Part shown: one piece after another, positions 1 to 14,300 of the stretch
Layout of the letters: each line of letters begins with the position of its first letter
Numbering within the stretch: the stretch's first letter is position 1
Assembly: GCA_950097015.1 (NCBI GenBank)
Contig: CATNEN010000034.1
Span: forward strand, 2,643,501-2,707,500
Reading direction: 5' to 3'
Source: Macrostomum hystrix
Lineage: Eukaryota > Platyhelminthes > Macrostomidae
Length of the DNA stretch: 64,000 nucleotides
Position numbers and translations under genes: made by a program
The notes under the pieces: generated by a model
The model's input: the letters and a program-made list of their open reading frames with translations, nothing else
Database searches by the model: none
What the model was told of the DNA's origin: nothing

Positions 1-47
1 GTATTATTTAATAATTTTGAAATAAGATAAATTACCATTTTTAAAAA

Positions 48-370
48 GGGGCTCAGAGGCAGAGCTGTTTACGCCTTTTGCCTCTCGCACCAAGGTCCCA
101 GGGCTCGATTCCGCGGCGAGGCCACATTCATTTGGGGCGCAGCCGCGAAGAGAAGGCTTGGGGGTCTGTCGTGCAATTTACGCCATTGAGGGCCAACCTC
201 TAAGGCACAGTGAGAGTGTACACTGCCAGACGATGAGAAAGTCTGGGCAGATGTACACACCTGTGTGAGTGTGTGCTCAGGAGTCAGCGAAACGGGCAGA
301 ATTGCCTCCTCGCTGGCTGCGGGTCTAGTGTCACCAAATGATGTGCCATTGCCCGCAGCCCTCCTGCAAT
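48..370 (+). mobile_element. SINE family 1, copy a
   Basis: A tRNA-related head (A box near GGCAGAGCTG, B box GGCTCGATTCC) is followed by a shared body with TTGGGGCGCAGCCGCG, a block of TGTACACACCTGTGTGAG, and an end GCCCGCAGCCCTCCTGCAAT running into an ATT-rich tail. Three further copies occur at about 21908, 29971 and 48560. It lies in a HYDIN intron in the opposite direction to the gene. Confidence 0.75.
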
Positions 371-611
371 CACTAGTATTAATAACATTAGTATTTATCA
401 TTCTAATATTGCATATTTATTTATGATACACGACTTTTAACAAACTTTTTATTGACGAATCTCGTGTTGATTTCTTAGAATCTTGTTACTTTCAATGGAC
501 TTTCTACAGATTTCACGAATATTTGCAAGAATTTCGTAAAAACGACTCTTTTGTAGATTAAAATCTACAGGGGAGATTTTAGCACGGGTGGTTTAGAAGC
601 GCAATAGCTAC

Positions 612-3331
612 CTTGTCATTGTTTCTGAGTAGCAAAGGCAGCTCGTGAGCGATATTTGGCTCATAATTCACAAACACCAGCTCAGACGGATAGGGCTGAA
701 AGATCGGCTCCTCGATGTCCACTTGTGAGAACTGAAATGATCCGTGATTGCGTTATAACAAATATTATTGTTTAATGAATCTACAACTACAAATATCATT
801 AGCAACCATGCATATATTATAGACAAATAAATGCGAATATAGATAGAAATAATCAAAGCAGTGCAAAATTGAAATTATCGATTGATTTGTGCAATGCCAG
901 TGCTGGGCTGGTCAGATAATGTGTGATCGGATGTTGAAAAAAGCAGATCTGTGCAAAAATATGTGACAAAAAAAGATTTTTTTGGTGCAATCATGAAAAA
1001 ATCGATCATTCCAGGAAATCATCATGCAACAGCAGCGAAGGCAGTTGGTCAAGCAGCATATACTCTAAATAGCTTCTTTTTGAAGCAGCGCAGACGGGCA
1101 AAACAAACAGAAACGAGAAGGACAACGAAACATCAGCGGCGACATAGTATTAAACTGAGAATACTTGTGCATTATCAGCGTTGGAAATTATTCATAGTGC
1201 AATTTAAACTGAACATTGATCGGAATGAATTTTATTGAATCGCCTTTACCTTTATTTGATTGAATGTTCGATTAGTTACTTCAGTCTCACTTTCAGGGTT
1301 TATTCTTATCCCTCAGTTCTTCAGGGTCTTATCCCTCAGTTCTTCAGGGTCTTATCCCTCAGTTCTTCAGGGTCTTCTACATCAGTTCTTCAGGGTCTTA
1401 TCCCTCAGTTCTTCAGGGTCTTATCCCTCAGTTCTTCAGGGTCTTATCCCTCAGTTCTTCAGGGTCTTATCCATCAGTTCTTCAGGGTCTTATCCCTCAG
1501 TTCTTCAGGGTCTTATCCATCAGTTCTTCAGGGTCTTATCCCTCAGTTCTTCAGGGTCTTATCCATCAGTTCTTCAGGGTCTTATCCCTCAGTTCTTCAG
1601 GGTCTTATCCTTCAGTTCTTCAGGGTCTTATCCCTCAGTTCTTCAGGGTCTTATCCCTCAGTTCTTCAGGGTCTTATCCTTCAGTTCTTCAGGGTCTTAT
1701 CCATCAGTTCTTCAGGGTCTTATCCATCAGTTCTTCAGGGTCTTATCCATCAGTTCTTCAGGGTCTTATCCTTCAGTTCTTCAGGGTCTTATCCCTCAGT
1801 TCTTCAGGGTCTTATCCTTCAGTTCTTCAGGGTCTTATCCATCAGTTCTTCAGGGTCTTATCCCTCGGTTCTTCAGGGTCTTATCCCTCAGTTCTTCAGG
1901 GTCTTATCCTTCAGTTCTTCAGGGTCTTATCCCTCAGTTCTTCAGGGTCTTATCCATCAGTTCTTCAGGGTCTTATCCCTCGGTTCTTCAGGGTCTTATC
2001 CCTCAGTTCTTCAGGGTCTTATCCATCAGTTCTTCAGGGTCTTATCCATCAGTTCTTCAGGGTCTTATCCATCAGTTCTTCAGGGTCTTAGTATTGTCCT
2101 GAGTCCCTCAGTAACATGTCATTTAAATATTCTGCCTCAAAAATCTTAGTTTTTCGTTGTTTTTAAAAGCACACGTTTTGAGTGACTGAAAGCCAGGCGG
2201 AAGTGCGTACATTATCATCGAAGTAAATAATCTTTGGCAGCCTTTTCCGTTCCTGAAAAAATTGTAGACAATCAAATCATTAAATCTCAGACAGTTAAGC
2301 ACATACGATGAGGTGAAATGTTTGACTGTGTAATAATTGCCTCAATGAAGGCACTGACAACAAATCGCTTTTAACTTATTCCTACAAGTTAAAAACGATT
2401 TGTATTAATTTTTATTGATTTTTGTTTACAAAAAAGTTAAATCAATAAAACCTTCACGTCAAGTCATTCTAAGAACACAAAGACATTTCAACAATAACGG
2501 TTATTGGGTTGAAATTTGATCTCAACTGTATGCACTTTTATTCTCTCTTATCTCCCTCTCCATCTGCATCTCTAATCTCACTCCCTCCTTCTGCATCTCT
2601 AATCTCACTCCCTCCTTCTGCATCTCTAATCTCACTCTCTCTATCTGCATCTCTAATCTCACTCCCTCCTTCTGCATCTCTAATCTCACTCCCTCCTTCT
2701 GCATCTCTAATCTCAGTCCCTCTTTCTGCATCTCTAATCTCACTCTCTCCTTCTGCATCTCTAATCTCACTCCCTCCTCCCTCTTTCGATGCATATCAAG
2801 TATCACTCACCCACTCTCTGACCCCAATAATGTATTAATCGAGGCAAAGCTTAAAGAATGTCAAACAGGCAGAGCGCGATACGTTACAAAAAGTTGCACA
2901 GAAGATTCGGACGCCTCACCCTCTGATGCGTGGTCTCGCCCATGTCCAGTAGGCTGAGTTTCTTTGGCAGCTGCATATTGTGCGTGTTGGCCAGCTTCTT
3001 CTCAGTGGTCAGCGACATTTGAAACATGTACTGCGATGGCGTCATCTAGGGTGAGAGAGAATTTGTTGCAATTGTAAAAATACTGTTAGATTACTATTGG
3101 CACCTACCTATGATCATTGTAAATCGTAAATAATAATTTTGATTGTTATTGCCTAATTAAAATTTTAATTAGTGAAACTGCCAAACTCACTTTGATTGGC
3201 GGCAGCTCATCTCGGATGAGTTTTGGGTTGCGGGGAGCCACCACGCGACTCTCATAGTTGCGCGCTTCTGGGTCCAGCGAGTCGAGGGTGCCAGTGGTGC
3301 CCAGCACTTCGCCGAATGGGCCCAGCGGCAT
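612..3331 (-). CDS. HYDIN: HYDIN central-pair protein, N-terminal exons (gene continues off the left edge)
   Basis: Three coding exons are visible: 3331-3191 (47 codons), 3045-2920 (42) and 731-612 (40), all joined in phase 0. Donors are GTGAGT, GTGAGG and GTAGCT; acceptors end CCCTAG and TTTCAG. The joined N-terminus contains MSLTTEKKLANT, LLDMGETTHQ and, in the third exon, PYPSELVFVNYEP and LPLLLRNNDK, which match the conserved start of HYDIN including the beginning of its first ASH/MSP-like region. HYDIN is a giant axonemal protein of the C2 central-pair projection, needed for ciliary beating. Only about 129 residues are seen; the rest lies left of the window. The start ATG at 3331 follows an acceptor-like ACAG by 5 nt. 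Intron 2 holds two minisatellites. An optional 42-nt exon may lie at 2252-2211. Confidence 0.9.
1302..2090. repeat. 23-bp minisatellite in HYDIN intron 2
   Basis: About 34 copies of a unit with core TCAGTTCTTCAGGGTCTTAT, differing mainly at one base (ccc, cca, cct). Because 23 is not a multiple of three, the long open frames across it read through the three frames in turn and are artefacts. Confidence 0.95.
2211..2252 (-). CDS. HYDIN: possible in-frame 42-nt optional exon of HYDIN
   Basis: A strong acceptor (ACAATTTTTTCAG) is followed by 14 sense codons reading ERKRLPKIIYFDDN and then GTACGC as a possible donor. Inserted between the second and third HYDIN exons it would keep phase 0. Known HYDIN proteins join directly from THQ(K/R) to FSQVD without such an insert, so this is either a lineage-specific alternative exon or a decoy. 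The downstream donor is weak. Confidence 0.25.
2536..2788. repeat. 27-bp minisatellite in HYDIN intron 2
   Basis: About nine copies of a unit containing TCTGCATCTCTAATCTCACT, with small changes in the CCCTCC part. It is unrelated in sequence to the 23-bp array in the same intron. Confidence 0.9.
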
Positions 3332-3432
3332 TTTGTCTGTATAATATTATGGATGGATGTACGATCAGCGAACAACTCACAGAAATCGATGTAGGCTCTT
3401 TGATGGCGAAAAGTAAAGTATTTATAATATAA

Positions 3433-5369
3433 TATAATATAGGCCTAATATAATTAATTTTTTGTTTTCATTTCTGTTTGTTCAATTTTATGTAATTTAT
3501 GGCGAAAAAAGGAATTCTAGTTAAAGTTTATGTAAAACGGAGTCAGGACGAAAATAAAAACTATTCCTTGTGTCTTATACAATTTAAACGCATCAAAGTA
3601 TGTATGTGAAGGTATTTCTATTTATAAATATTTTTGTTTTAAATTTAAATTTAGTTAATTAAGTTAAGGTTCAGTTTAAATAAAGTTAAAGTTTATATTT
3701 TAATCAATAAAAAACAAAGTTAGTGCTCTCAAAGGAACACACTCATTTCCACTCATAGTAACCAATTATTAAAAATGTTAAGCCAAATACTTGTAGCTAC
3801 AATTCTGTATTAAAGTTTTTCAAATTTAGTTTAAATGTGGACCGAAAAAATATATATGGAAAAGCATAAGTTTATTTTAAAATATAATCAATGCGAATTC
3901 CTTATTTGGCTAGGCAGGAAATCTAGGTCTCATTTTCTGTCTTGGAATGTGCACTGCATCATCTGCTAAAAGCACTCGTTTAGCGTTACCGACAAGTTTA
4001 ATGATATGTATGATTAAAAATGCACATAAAGAACTCTAAAAGATGGCATAATTTAAGACGAAAAAAGATAAATGTTAAATATATTACCTTTTCGTTAGCT
4101 AAAAGCAATTATCTTATATTTCCACGTCAAAATAAATGACACTTAAAAGCGTTGATCAGAGTGTGTCGATATAAAATAAAATAGTTTTACACATTACACT
4201 TTTAAATATAAACTAACTATCGTCGCTATGGATAGTAATAACGCAAAAACATATAATCAGTGTATAAAAGAATAATAAAAATAAAAAATGCCATTTTTTC
4301 ATAAAGAAAAGTTCATTTGCATGCATGAAGCACAAAAATGTACAGTTTATTTTGTTTTAACGGAGTATTCCTTAAAAACAATCGCTAATACGATGGCATG
4401 TATTAAATTTTACCAGTCCGTAAGAGTAGCGCTTCTGATAAAAAACAATGACCATGTTAAGAAGCATACTCTTTATTTTCATCGCTCTAGCAGTAGGTGT
4501 CAGTACTCTTCAAAAAGCCGATTGGCCGATGCTGTTTATAATTATAATTTGATAACAAGAATATGTCAAATTTTAGGATTTAGGTTCTAGCATTTTAGGA
4601 CGCGAAGCGAAATGCTAGTCGTTACTTCTAATGGAGAAAAATGGTTTCTACAGCAAAAATGCTTCAGTTGCGCAGCTACTAAGTAACTTATTTGAATAAC
4701 TCTGTATTATGAATTCCTATTCTGTAAACGAAAAAGAGCTACAAAAAATTACTGCTAGCATATGCTCAACTAACAAATAGAGAATACTAGTGATTGCGGT
4801 CAATTTTACTTTGGCTTTTGAATTGAAGCACGAGTTGATTGCGTTTTTATAAACAAAATGTAAAAAGAAATTCAAGAAGTCATTTTTATTTAGTGTTGTT
4901 TGAAACAGACAATTTTAGTTTGAATATGAAATTTAAAAAACGATGCGATTGTATTTTACAGCTTCAATTATACAAATAGCTCTATATTGGACACAAACTC
5001 GGATGTAATCATTTGTATTTGAAATAGTCAACAAAACGCACAATCTAAGGCATAATAGATAATGGACTATTACAGATCCAGAATTAATGAAATCAGCCTT
5101 TTAGAATGCTTTAAATTTAATTTTAGTGAATCGCGAACTGCATATATTGTTATGATGGTTCGCAGATAGGGAGAAAATTGAGAAAATATGACGATGATCA
5201 ACTACTCTCTCAACTACTAGTTAGTAGTAGGCAAAGATAATAGTATGCTAAAATTCTAATCAAAACTAAATTACGTTTGCCACACAAGGAGAGGGGAAGG
5301 CACAAACTAGAAAAAGATTCGAATTGCACAATTTCTTAAAAGTAGACAGTCAGGCAGAGACGGGATGAC
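3433..5369. other. AT-rich intergenic stretch between DEPDC5 and HYDIN
   Basis: It holds the 3' side of DEPDC5 and the 5' side of HYDIN. A minus-strand AATAAA (TTTATT near 4890) and ATTAAA lie a few hundred bases after the DEPDC5 stop and could serve its polyadenylation. The 100-codon open frame at 4288-4590 has AT-rich composition, no recognisable motif and no coding bias. I see no gene here. Confidence 0.5.
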
Positions 5370-8300
5370 TCAGTCTGTGGAGGCCAGGGTGGCAGCTGCC
5401 AGGCTCCAGCAGACGTCCCAGTAGTCCTTCAACCGGCCGGATTCATTTGAACAGAATCTGCGAAAATCGGCCAACAGGCAGTCCTGAAATTTCTCATCGC
5501 CGGTCCAGCTGCTGCGCCACCGTCTGGTCAGGATGTGATTCCAGGACCACACGAAGCCAACAGGCGCGCCGTCCAGCCTGGGCAGGTCATCAGATCGCTT
5601 GTTCCAGGACGTGGCTTGTTGCAGAAACTGTCTGGAACGATCCAGCAGCGGGCCGTAGCGCCGAGGCAGCTGGCGAGGACTGGCGCAGGGCAGCATGATC
5701 AGCATGCCGGCTGTGCAGTGGATCCACACCGGGCACATGTCCTTGAGGCCGGCGCACTCGGGCACGAAGCCGAATCGGCGAAGCACGCAGGCCATGAACA
5801 GCTGCAAGCGTTGCGGCCGCTCGTTGGGCTGGAATCGTTGAAACATCTGGTCAACAATGTCCGGCGACTCCGGCCGGATGACAAGAGCCTGGAGCCGGAG
5901 CGGCACGAACAGGCAGCCCCGCAGCGGGTCGGCTCCATCGGGATCCTTCGGCTGGACGTGCGGCATTGGAAATGGGTCGCAGGGAATCGGCAACAGGTGG
6001 AAGCCGAACGAGTGCGCCTTGGTGTGGTAGGAGTTGATCAGATCGCCTGGCGGAGGGGTGGGTGGGATATTTTGAGTACCTTGAGTACTTTGAGTCCTAA
6101 ACCCTCTAAATAAATGGGAGATTGCAACAGCAGAGACCTAATACAATTGATGCAGTTGCCACTTGATCACTAATGTTTGGGCAGAAAAGCGGTTTTCGGG
6201 ATAAATCGGGGATCAGCTGTATTTAGGACAAATAGGGGATCTGGAATGTTTGGGATAAATAGGGGATCAGGACTGTTTGGGATAAACCGCGGATCACAAA
6301 TGTTTGGGATAAACAGGGGATCAGGACTGTTTGGGATAAACCGCGGATCACAAATGATTGGGAAAAACAGGGGATCAGGACTGTTTGGGATAAACCGGGG
6401 ATCACAAATGTTTGGGATATATAGAAATCAGCTGTGTTTGGGACAAATAGGGGATCAGGACTGCTTAGGATAAATATGGGATGAGCGGTATTTGAGGATA
6501 TGTGAGGGATCAGTAGAACAAACAGGGAAAATGAGGCCAAAGAAACTGACCCAGCAAAACGCCAGTGGCCACTAGCCAGTGCAGCTCGAGCTGGTAGGCA
6601 CAGTTGGCCTCAAAGTTGGTGTGATAGCGGGTCAGGCCCCATTCCACTCGCCGACTGTCGCTCTGGCTGACGTCCATGATGCTGGTGCGAAACTCACTGC
6701 CGGGGGCAGCGAAGCGCGTATTGTAGTACTCAAAGTTCTTGGAGCTGCTCAATGGAAGCAGGCGGCGAAGGAATGGGGCCACCGGGTCTATCAGCTCCTG
6801 CGGCTCCGGCAGGGTCTCCAGGCCCACCTCGGCCCACTCCAGCTCGAAGTCACGCGTGAACGGGCCTGGCGGGATCAACCCGGATTTGGTGTCCGCCTGC
6901 GGGACCGGCGAGCGGGGATGAGCAGTGGGATATGAGCAGTGGGATTCATGGGATATGAGCAGTGGGATATGAGCAATGGAATTCATGGGATTTAAGCAAG
7001 GGGATTCATAGGATATGAGCAGTGGGATTCTTAGGATATGAGCAGTAGGATTCATTGGATTTGAGCAGCAGGATTTAAGGGATATGAGTAGTAGGATTTA
7101 AGGGATATGAGCAGTAGGATTTAAGGGATATGAGCAGTAGGATTTAAGGGATATGAGCAGTAGGATTTAAGGGATATGAGCAGTAGGATTTAAGGGATAT
7201 GAGCAGTAGGATTTAAGGGATATGAGCAGTAGGATTTAAGGGATATGAGCAGTAGGATTCTTGGGATTTGGGCAGTGGGATTCATGGGATATCAGGAGTG
7301 GGATTAATAGGATATGAGCAATGGGATTTTTTGAGATGGGATAAGAGATTAAAAAAGTACTTACCGCGAGCTTGGGATCCAGTGAGTACAGATAAAAGCC
7401 ATAGACGAATTCCTGCTGCAGCTGCTTGGCAGAGGCGTGCACTATGAGGCCCTCCTTGAGCATGGCGGCTAGGAAGAAGCAGGCGCTCTCGTAGTTGCTA
7501 ATGTTCTCAACCCGGTCCAGCACCCAGGCCACGGCCTCCACCGACACAAAAGTGTAACTGGGCAGGCCGGGGCTGGACGGAAGGAAGTTGAGCCCAGTAC
7601 CCGGCTCGCGCATCGCCTTGGCAGCCTCGGCCAGTTTAGTGGAGCCCATAATCCGGCGGGCGGGACCGATCGAGGCCGAGGCCGACAGATCGTCGCTTAG
7701 CTGCTGCTGCTGTTGCTGCTGAGGCGTTGGCGTCAGTCCTGAATTGGTTAGCAATTAGGTAAAATGTACTTTCACTTTTAACGACTTTTGGACAGTAACA
7801 GGAAGGACAGGAAGTGAAGGATAGAGACTTGATAAGGAAGGATAGGGACTTGATAATGAAATATAGAGACTTGATAAGGAAGGATAGGGACTTGATAATG
7901 AAATATAGAGACTTGATAAGGAAGGATAGGGACTTGATAATGAAATATAGAGACTTGATAAGGAAGGATAGGGACTTGATAATGAAATATAGAGACTTGA
8001 TAAGTAAGGATAGTGACTTAATAATGAAATATAGAGACTTGATAAGGAAGGATAGTGACTTAATAATGAAATATAGAGACTTGATAAGGAAGGATAGGGA
8101 CGTGATACTAAAGAATGTAGACCTGATCTTGAAGTTCCGACGCCCACGCCGACAGAGACAGTTTCAGCTCGCTGACGGGACTCAATGGTGTCGCCAGTGG
8201 CAGCAGGCGTTGGCATCAGGACGGCCCTGGTGATCTTCCTCGTGGCCGGGTTAGGCCTACGCAGCCGGTTAAACAGCTCGGCGTATCTGGCGAAACTCTC

Positions 8301-11300
8301 GTGTAATCGTTTCAACTCTTCGAAGCTCTTTTGCTCGTAGATGTCAGTCCGCAGCGGAGACTGCTGCTCGGCCAGCTGCTCAATGATGCGCTTAGTAGCC
8401 GGATTGTTGTAGGGCAGCAGCACGTAGCGACAGCGCCACGGCTTCAGGCCCGGGTCCAGCTCTTGGACAGCTGGCGTCTGTAACACATTGTGAGCTAGGG
8501 TTTTAGGTGCTACGGTTGAAGGACTGGGTGTTACGCTTGAAGGACTAGGTGTTATGCTTGAAGGACTGGGTGTTAGGCTTGAAGGACTAGGTGTTAGGCT
8601 TGAAGGACTGGCTTGAAGGGCTAGGTGTTATGCTTGAAGGACTGGCTTGAAGGACTAGGTGTTATGCTTGAAAGACTGGCTTGAAGGACTAGGTTTTATG
8701 CTTGAAAGACTGGCTTGAAGGACTAGGTGTTATGCTTGAAGGACTAGGTGTTAGGCTTGAAGGACTGGCTTGAAGGACTAGGTGTTATGCTTGAAGGACT
8801 GGGTGTTATGCTTGAAGGACTGGGTGTTAGGCTTGAAGGACTAGGTGTTAGGCTTGAAGGACTAGGTGTTAGGCTTGAAGGGACTGAAGGATCAAGGTAC
8901 AGAGATAGAAAGGTCAGGGTACTGGGACTGAAGGGTCTATGAGATCAATTCTTCGTACTTTAATGTGACCCCAGTTGGGTTGTTACTGCCATAAACTAAT
9001 TTACCGTTACAGTTCTTGCCTCGAAGATTCTTAAGTGCCCAACGCAGACCCATGCTTTCTTTTCATCCCTCGAGAAATAAAGCGACTAAAAAAGAACTGA
9101 CGTAATCATAGTTCGCTACAGGTCTAGTGCAGAGACTGAAGGGTCGGGTGCAGGGACTGAAGGGTCGGGTTCACGGGGCTAAACTCACATTGGGCATGTA
9201 GCCATAGTTGCCATGGCCCCGCTCCAGTATGTGATAATCCAAGTGATTCCATTTGTAATTCTCGATTCGCTCCAGAGTGAAGTGGCACTCGGCTCTATAA
9301 AAGTCCAGCGAGTCCGGCACCTGCAGTCGGTAGAGATGCCGGAAGCGGATGTCCCGCTCGCCGAACTTGGACTTCAGTGTGTGCACAAAGATCTTGTGCT
9401 GGCTAGCGCTGGTTCGCTCTAGTCGGATGCGATGAAAAATGCGACCAATGCTCAGGCGAAACTCGGGATGGGTTGGCTTCTGCAGCAGCAGGTTCTTCAG
9501 ATTGCCGCGGCCAGCCGCTGCACCTGCCACCGTCGACAACGATGACGCTGTCGACGTTGCCACCGTAGTTGTCGTCGTCGAGGAGGCGCTGGACGCGGCC
9601 GATGCTGTCGGACTGGCCGGAACTATTTGGCCGCCGACAGCTGGCGAAGGCAGAGACGAGCGGAAGCGTGGAGGAGGCGCCAGCACCAGCTGGAAGCCCT
9701 GACCGAGGCGTTGCATCAGCAGCTCTTCAAAGGCCTGCAGTTGAATAAAGGATTGGCGCAAAAAGGATTTTTTCGATACATATCGGCTGCAAAGAAAATA
9801 AATATAAAAAATACACATTTGTAACAGATGTACTAATATACCTATCGGCTATTGATACGTACAGATTGTTCTAAACATTTCGGCTTGAGGAAACATTTTT
9901 GATGCATGTCGGCAGAAGACACATTTCGATACATATCGGCTAAATAAATATTTCGATACATATCGGCTAATAAAACAATTCGATACATATCGGCTAATAA
10001 AACATTTCGATACATATCGGCTAATAAAACATTTCGATACATATCGGCTAATGGAACATTTCGATACATATAGGCTAATAAAACGTTTCGATACATATCG
10101 GCTAATAAAACATTTCGATACATATCGGCTAATAAAACATTTCGATACATATTTGCAAGACGAAATTGTAATATTCAATAAGCATTTAGGGCTAAAAGAA
10201 ATCTCGATTCTAACCTTTTCAGCGGACAGCGGCCGCCTCATATAATAGCGTTCGCGATCAGTGGCTCTGTCGTAGCTCTCTTGAAATTCGTCAATAGTAA
10301 CAGTGAGGTCCAGCTGGTAGGTTGTGGTGCTGTAAGGCGACGAATCTGCGCCCGGATCGGCAGACATCGCAGCCGGCTGCTGTGTCTCCTTCGGAAAGAA
10401 TTCCGTAGTTAGGGGCAGGCAGAGAGGCATCATCAGCGTCTTCCAGTCCACCCCGATTGGTCGAAGAAAGCTTTCAACGCTGGTCTCATCTTCGAGACCA
10501 ACAAAGGAGGGCTCGGCGATCACTGCGGCATCAGGCACGATGCTTGGAGACACTTGCTGCTGCTGCTGCTGCTGCTTTAGCTGTTGATCCGCCAAAGTTT
10601 CTATTGGGTCTAGCGCAGAGTCGTGAACAGTATTGTTATTAACGTTCTCAAATTCTCCATTCTCGTCCTCGTGCACTCGAGAAGACGGCGAACTGCGTCC
10701 GCTGGCTCTGGATTTAAAAAGTGCAGGAAAATCATATAGGGAATTCCCTCAGGAAAATTACATAAGGAATTCCCGCAGGAAAATCCCATAGGGAATTCCC
10801 ATTGAAAAATCCAATAGGGAATTCTATAAGGAAATTCCAAAAGGAAATCACTTCAGGAAAATCCCAAAGAGAATTCTATGAGAAATATTCCATGAGAAAT
10901 TTAAGAACAAAAATCACATAAGGAATTACCGCAAGAAAATCCAGTAGGGAAATCCCACAGGAAAATCATAGATGGAATTGCCGCAGGATAATCCCATAAG
11001 GTATTCCCGCAGGAAAATCCAAAAATAAATTCCCTAAGGATAATTCCAAAAGGAATTCCCGCAGGAAAATCCAATAAGAAATTCCCGCAGGAAAATCCCA
11101 TACGGAATTCCCGTTGAAAAATCCAATAGGGAATTCTATAAGGAAATTCCAAAAGGAAATCACTTCAGGAAAATCTCAATGAGAATTCTATGGGAAATAT
11201 TCCATGAGAAATTTCAGAACAAAAATCACATAGGGAATTCCCACAGGAAAATCCAATTGGTATCATAGAAGGAAATCCCGCAGGGAATTCCAGCAGGACA

Positions 11301-14300
11301 GAGAAAATCAAGCAGGAAAATTTGATTGGAAGTTATAGAAGGAACATCACAAGGAAAATCATAGCTTGGAGTCCTAACCTGGACGGTGTGGACAGTGCAG
11401 TGGCCAGCTGACCGGGCGACACCGCTGGACTGGACGGTGGAGATTCAGCCACCAACTGGAAGGACACGTGCAACTGCTGCTGCTGCTGCTGCAGACCAAT
11501 AATTTCGGCTCCGCCGCTGTTTTGTCGAGACAGTGTCGGCGGAGGCGGCTGGGGCTGCGAAGTTATCGGCGGAGACGATGATAATGTCGCCATCTCCGGC
11601 GGCGGCAGCGGCGCAACGAACGCGTTGCCGGGAGCAGCCAGGTCTGGTCTTCTTCTACGCTGCTCAGGCAGCTGCTGTTGCGGTCTCTGCTGCAACTGCT
11701 TGTACTGCTGCATCTGTTGGCGCTGTTGAAATGATCTGGGCTGCTGCTGCTGCTGCTGGTTTCGCTGTTGGGAGCGCGGAGAAGATGCCCCCGAATTCAG
11801 CATGCTCTGCTGAGAAAGCGGCTGAGGCGGCGGTGTGGGATAAGCGTGCATCCAGCGGCGCCGATTAGCCGTGACGCGGTGCTGACACAGGCGGCTAGCG
11901 GCGAACGGATTCACCAGGGCTTTGCGGGGCACGAAACTGCGGCTAGTGAGGTGGTGGGCTGGCACCTCCTGCACAGTGGCGAGTAGATTTGTGTGTTTTA
12001 ATGCGTGAAATCCCAGCTGTCATAACAGCTGGTCATTTTGGTGACAGTGGGCCAGCAGCAAGCGAGACTCAAGGCAGTGTACACTCAAGGCGACAAGAAG
12101 CCCCTAAGCATTATCTCCGCGACTACGCTCCAAATTAATGTGGCCTGGTCACAACGTCCTTCACTACAGTCACACTGTCACATGCTCACTCGATGGTCAC
12201 ACTGTCACTCGCTGGTCACACTGTCCCTCGCTGGTCACACTGTCACTTGCTCACTCGCTGGTCACACTGTCACTTGCTCACTCGCTGGTCACACTGTCAC
12301 TTGCTCACTCGCTGGTCACACTGTCACTTGCTCACTCGCTGGTCACACTGTCACTCGCTGGTCACACTGTCACTCGCTGGTCACACTGTCACTCGCTGGT
12401 CACACTGTCACTTGCTGGTCACACTGTCACTCGCTGGTCACACTGTTACTTGCTGGTCACACTGTCACTCGCTGGTCACACTGTTACTTGCTGGTCACAC
12501 TGTCACTCGCTGGTCACACTGTCACTCGCTGGTCACACTGTCACTCGCTGGTCACACTGTCACTCGCTGGTCACACTGTCACTCGCTGGTCACACTGTCA
12601 CTTGCTCACTCGCTGGTCACACTGTCACTCGCTTGTCACACAGATTTTCGCAGTCCACCAATGATTCACCTGTGAGCCAACCGTGAGCCTGGCAGGCGCA
12701 CCCCGCAGCGAGCTGTCAGCACCAGCGGCAGCAGCGGCGGCAGCTGCTGCGGCGGCAGCCACAGCGGCCGAATGCACGTCTTCGCAGGAGCCGCTGGAGG
12801 CGGCGGCAGCCAGAGCGGCAGCTGTAGCAGCGGCTGCGGCCACGGAAGTAACGGACAGGGATTCGTCCGAGTTGGACAGCCGCGTACTGCTGAGGCGGGC
12901 GGATCTCCGATTCCTCCGATGCGGAATGGCTACGGCGGATGCGACCGCATCGCTGCCGGCACCGGCTGCCATGTCCAGGGCAGGCGCAGCGGAGGCCTCG
13001 ACCACGGTTGCTCGCTTGTCGCGCAGCGAAATGCCGCGAGTCCTTGGCGGCTGCGACATCGGCGGCTGGGACGGCTGATGCGGCAGTAGCTGAGACTGGG
13101 GTGGCGAGGTGGCTGCTACAGCCGCAACAGTAGCCAAAGCAGCGTCGATAGCCGCATTGCCGCCGGGACCAGTTTGGTTTGGGTGATGACTAATCGCGCG
13201 TTGGAAAGCCCCGCGGCCGCCGACACCCCCGGAGCCTACGGCGCCCCAAGGCGTCGGGCGGGACTTGCCAAAGCTGAAGATTGCTTCGTCGTAGGCGTCG
13301 AAGTCGAAAGCGAGGCGACTGCGCGACGGAGCAAGTCTGTACTCAGGGTAGCCTGGATTGCGGTTGAGATTGAAGAATCTGATTGGCTGCAATCTCTGAT
13401 TGGTCACACATGTATACTGTTACCAAGGGCAGGACCAATTGTCTATTCCGATATTTGAGCCAAAGCCAACTCCCTAAAAACTGAGATTCAACTTCTCCTT
13501 CATACTTCTCAAACTGCTTAAGTAAAAAATCCCTTCTTTTAACTGATCGCAACAAGAGCCCTCCCTCCCTCTGCACGAATTGGTCGAACAGATTGCCCAA
13601 CAACCCCTTCTCTGATTGGTCAAAACCGATAGCTCACTTCCCTTCTACCCAGACTAATAAAGATCAAAGCCAACCTTCTCTTTCTACGATTTGGTGAAAA
13701 GGACAAGAAAGATTACCCTCTGCAGCTCAGATCTTGATTCGTTTTTAGCTAATACTCTGCCTCCTACTCTCTCTGAAATCTGATTGGCTAGCCCAGTTAG
13801 GCTCGCACTAACCGTCGCAATTTTCTGGTCCTTCTCCGTTGGCGTATCGAATCTGAATTCGAGGCACAAAGCCGCACGAATTAAAAGCCAGCATTTCGCT
13901 AGGCGACCGATAGAAATGATGATAAATCCAATGCGGGATGTTGTAGGTGTCGCCGAGATCCAGATCGCTGAGCGACTTGCGAATGAATCGCAACAGAGGC
14001 ACAGCGTGAAGCGGCTGTTCACCCAGGCAGATCAGATCGATGCTGACACCCAAATCGAGTATGCGCTGCTTAGTGAGGTTCATTAGCTCCCGATCAACCT
14101 CGAAGATGCCCTGACCTGGCGTAATAAATAAGCAATTCTTTCCAGTTCTATCGAAGTTCCTATCAATATAGTACTTCTGGTAGAGATTGAGCGTCATATT
14201 TAAAGTTTCTAGGAAACTGCCGCGAGACGCCGGCATCAGACTAGCTGGCGGCGGGGACACTCTCGGACCAAGCCGATTGGCGTAGAAATTCCTAACAGAG

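Noticed and set aside
4288-4590. 100-aa plus-strand frame between DEPDC5 and HYDIN
   Set aside because: AT-rich, without recognisable motif, splice support or coding bias.
12683-13078. Plus-strand Ala-rich frame at 12.7-13.1 kb
   Set aside because: It is antisense to DEPDC5 exon 4, whose polyalanine codons give GC-rich open frames on both strands.
13343-13603. 86-aa minus frame upstream of DEPDC5 exon 4 as extra coding sequence
   Set aside because: Phase and the CAATCCAG acceptor place the exon start at 13352; the upstream part is intron 3.
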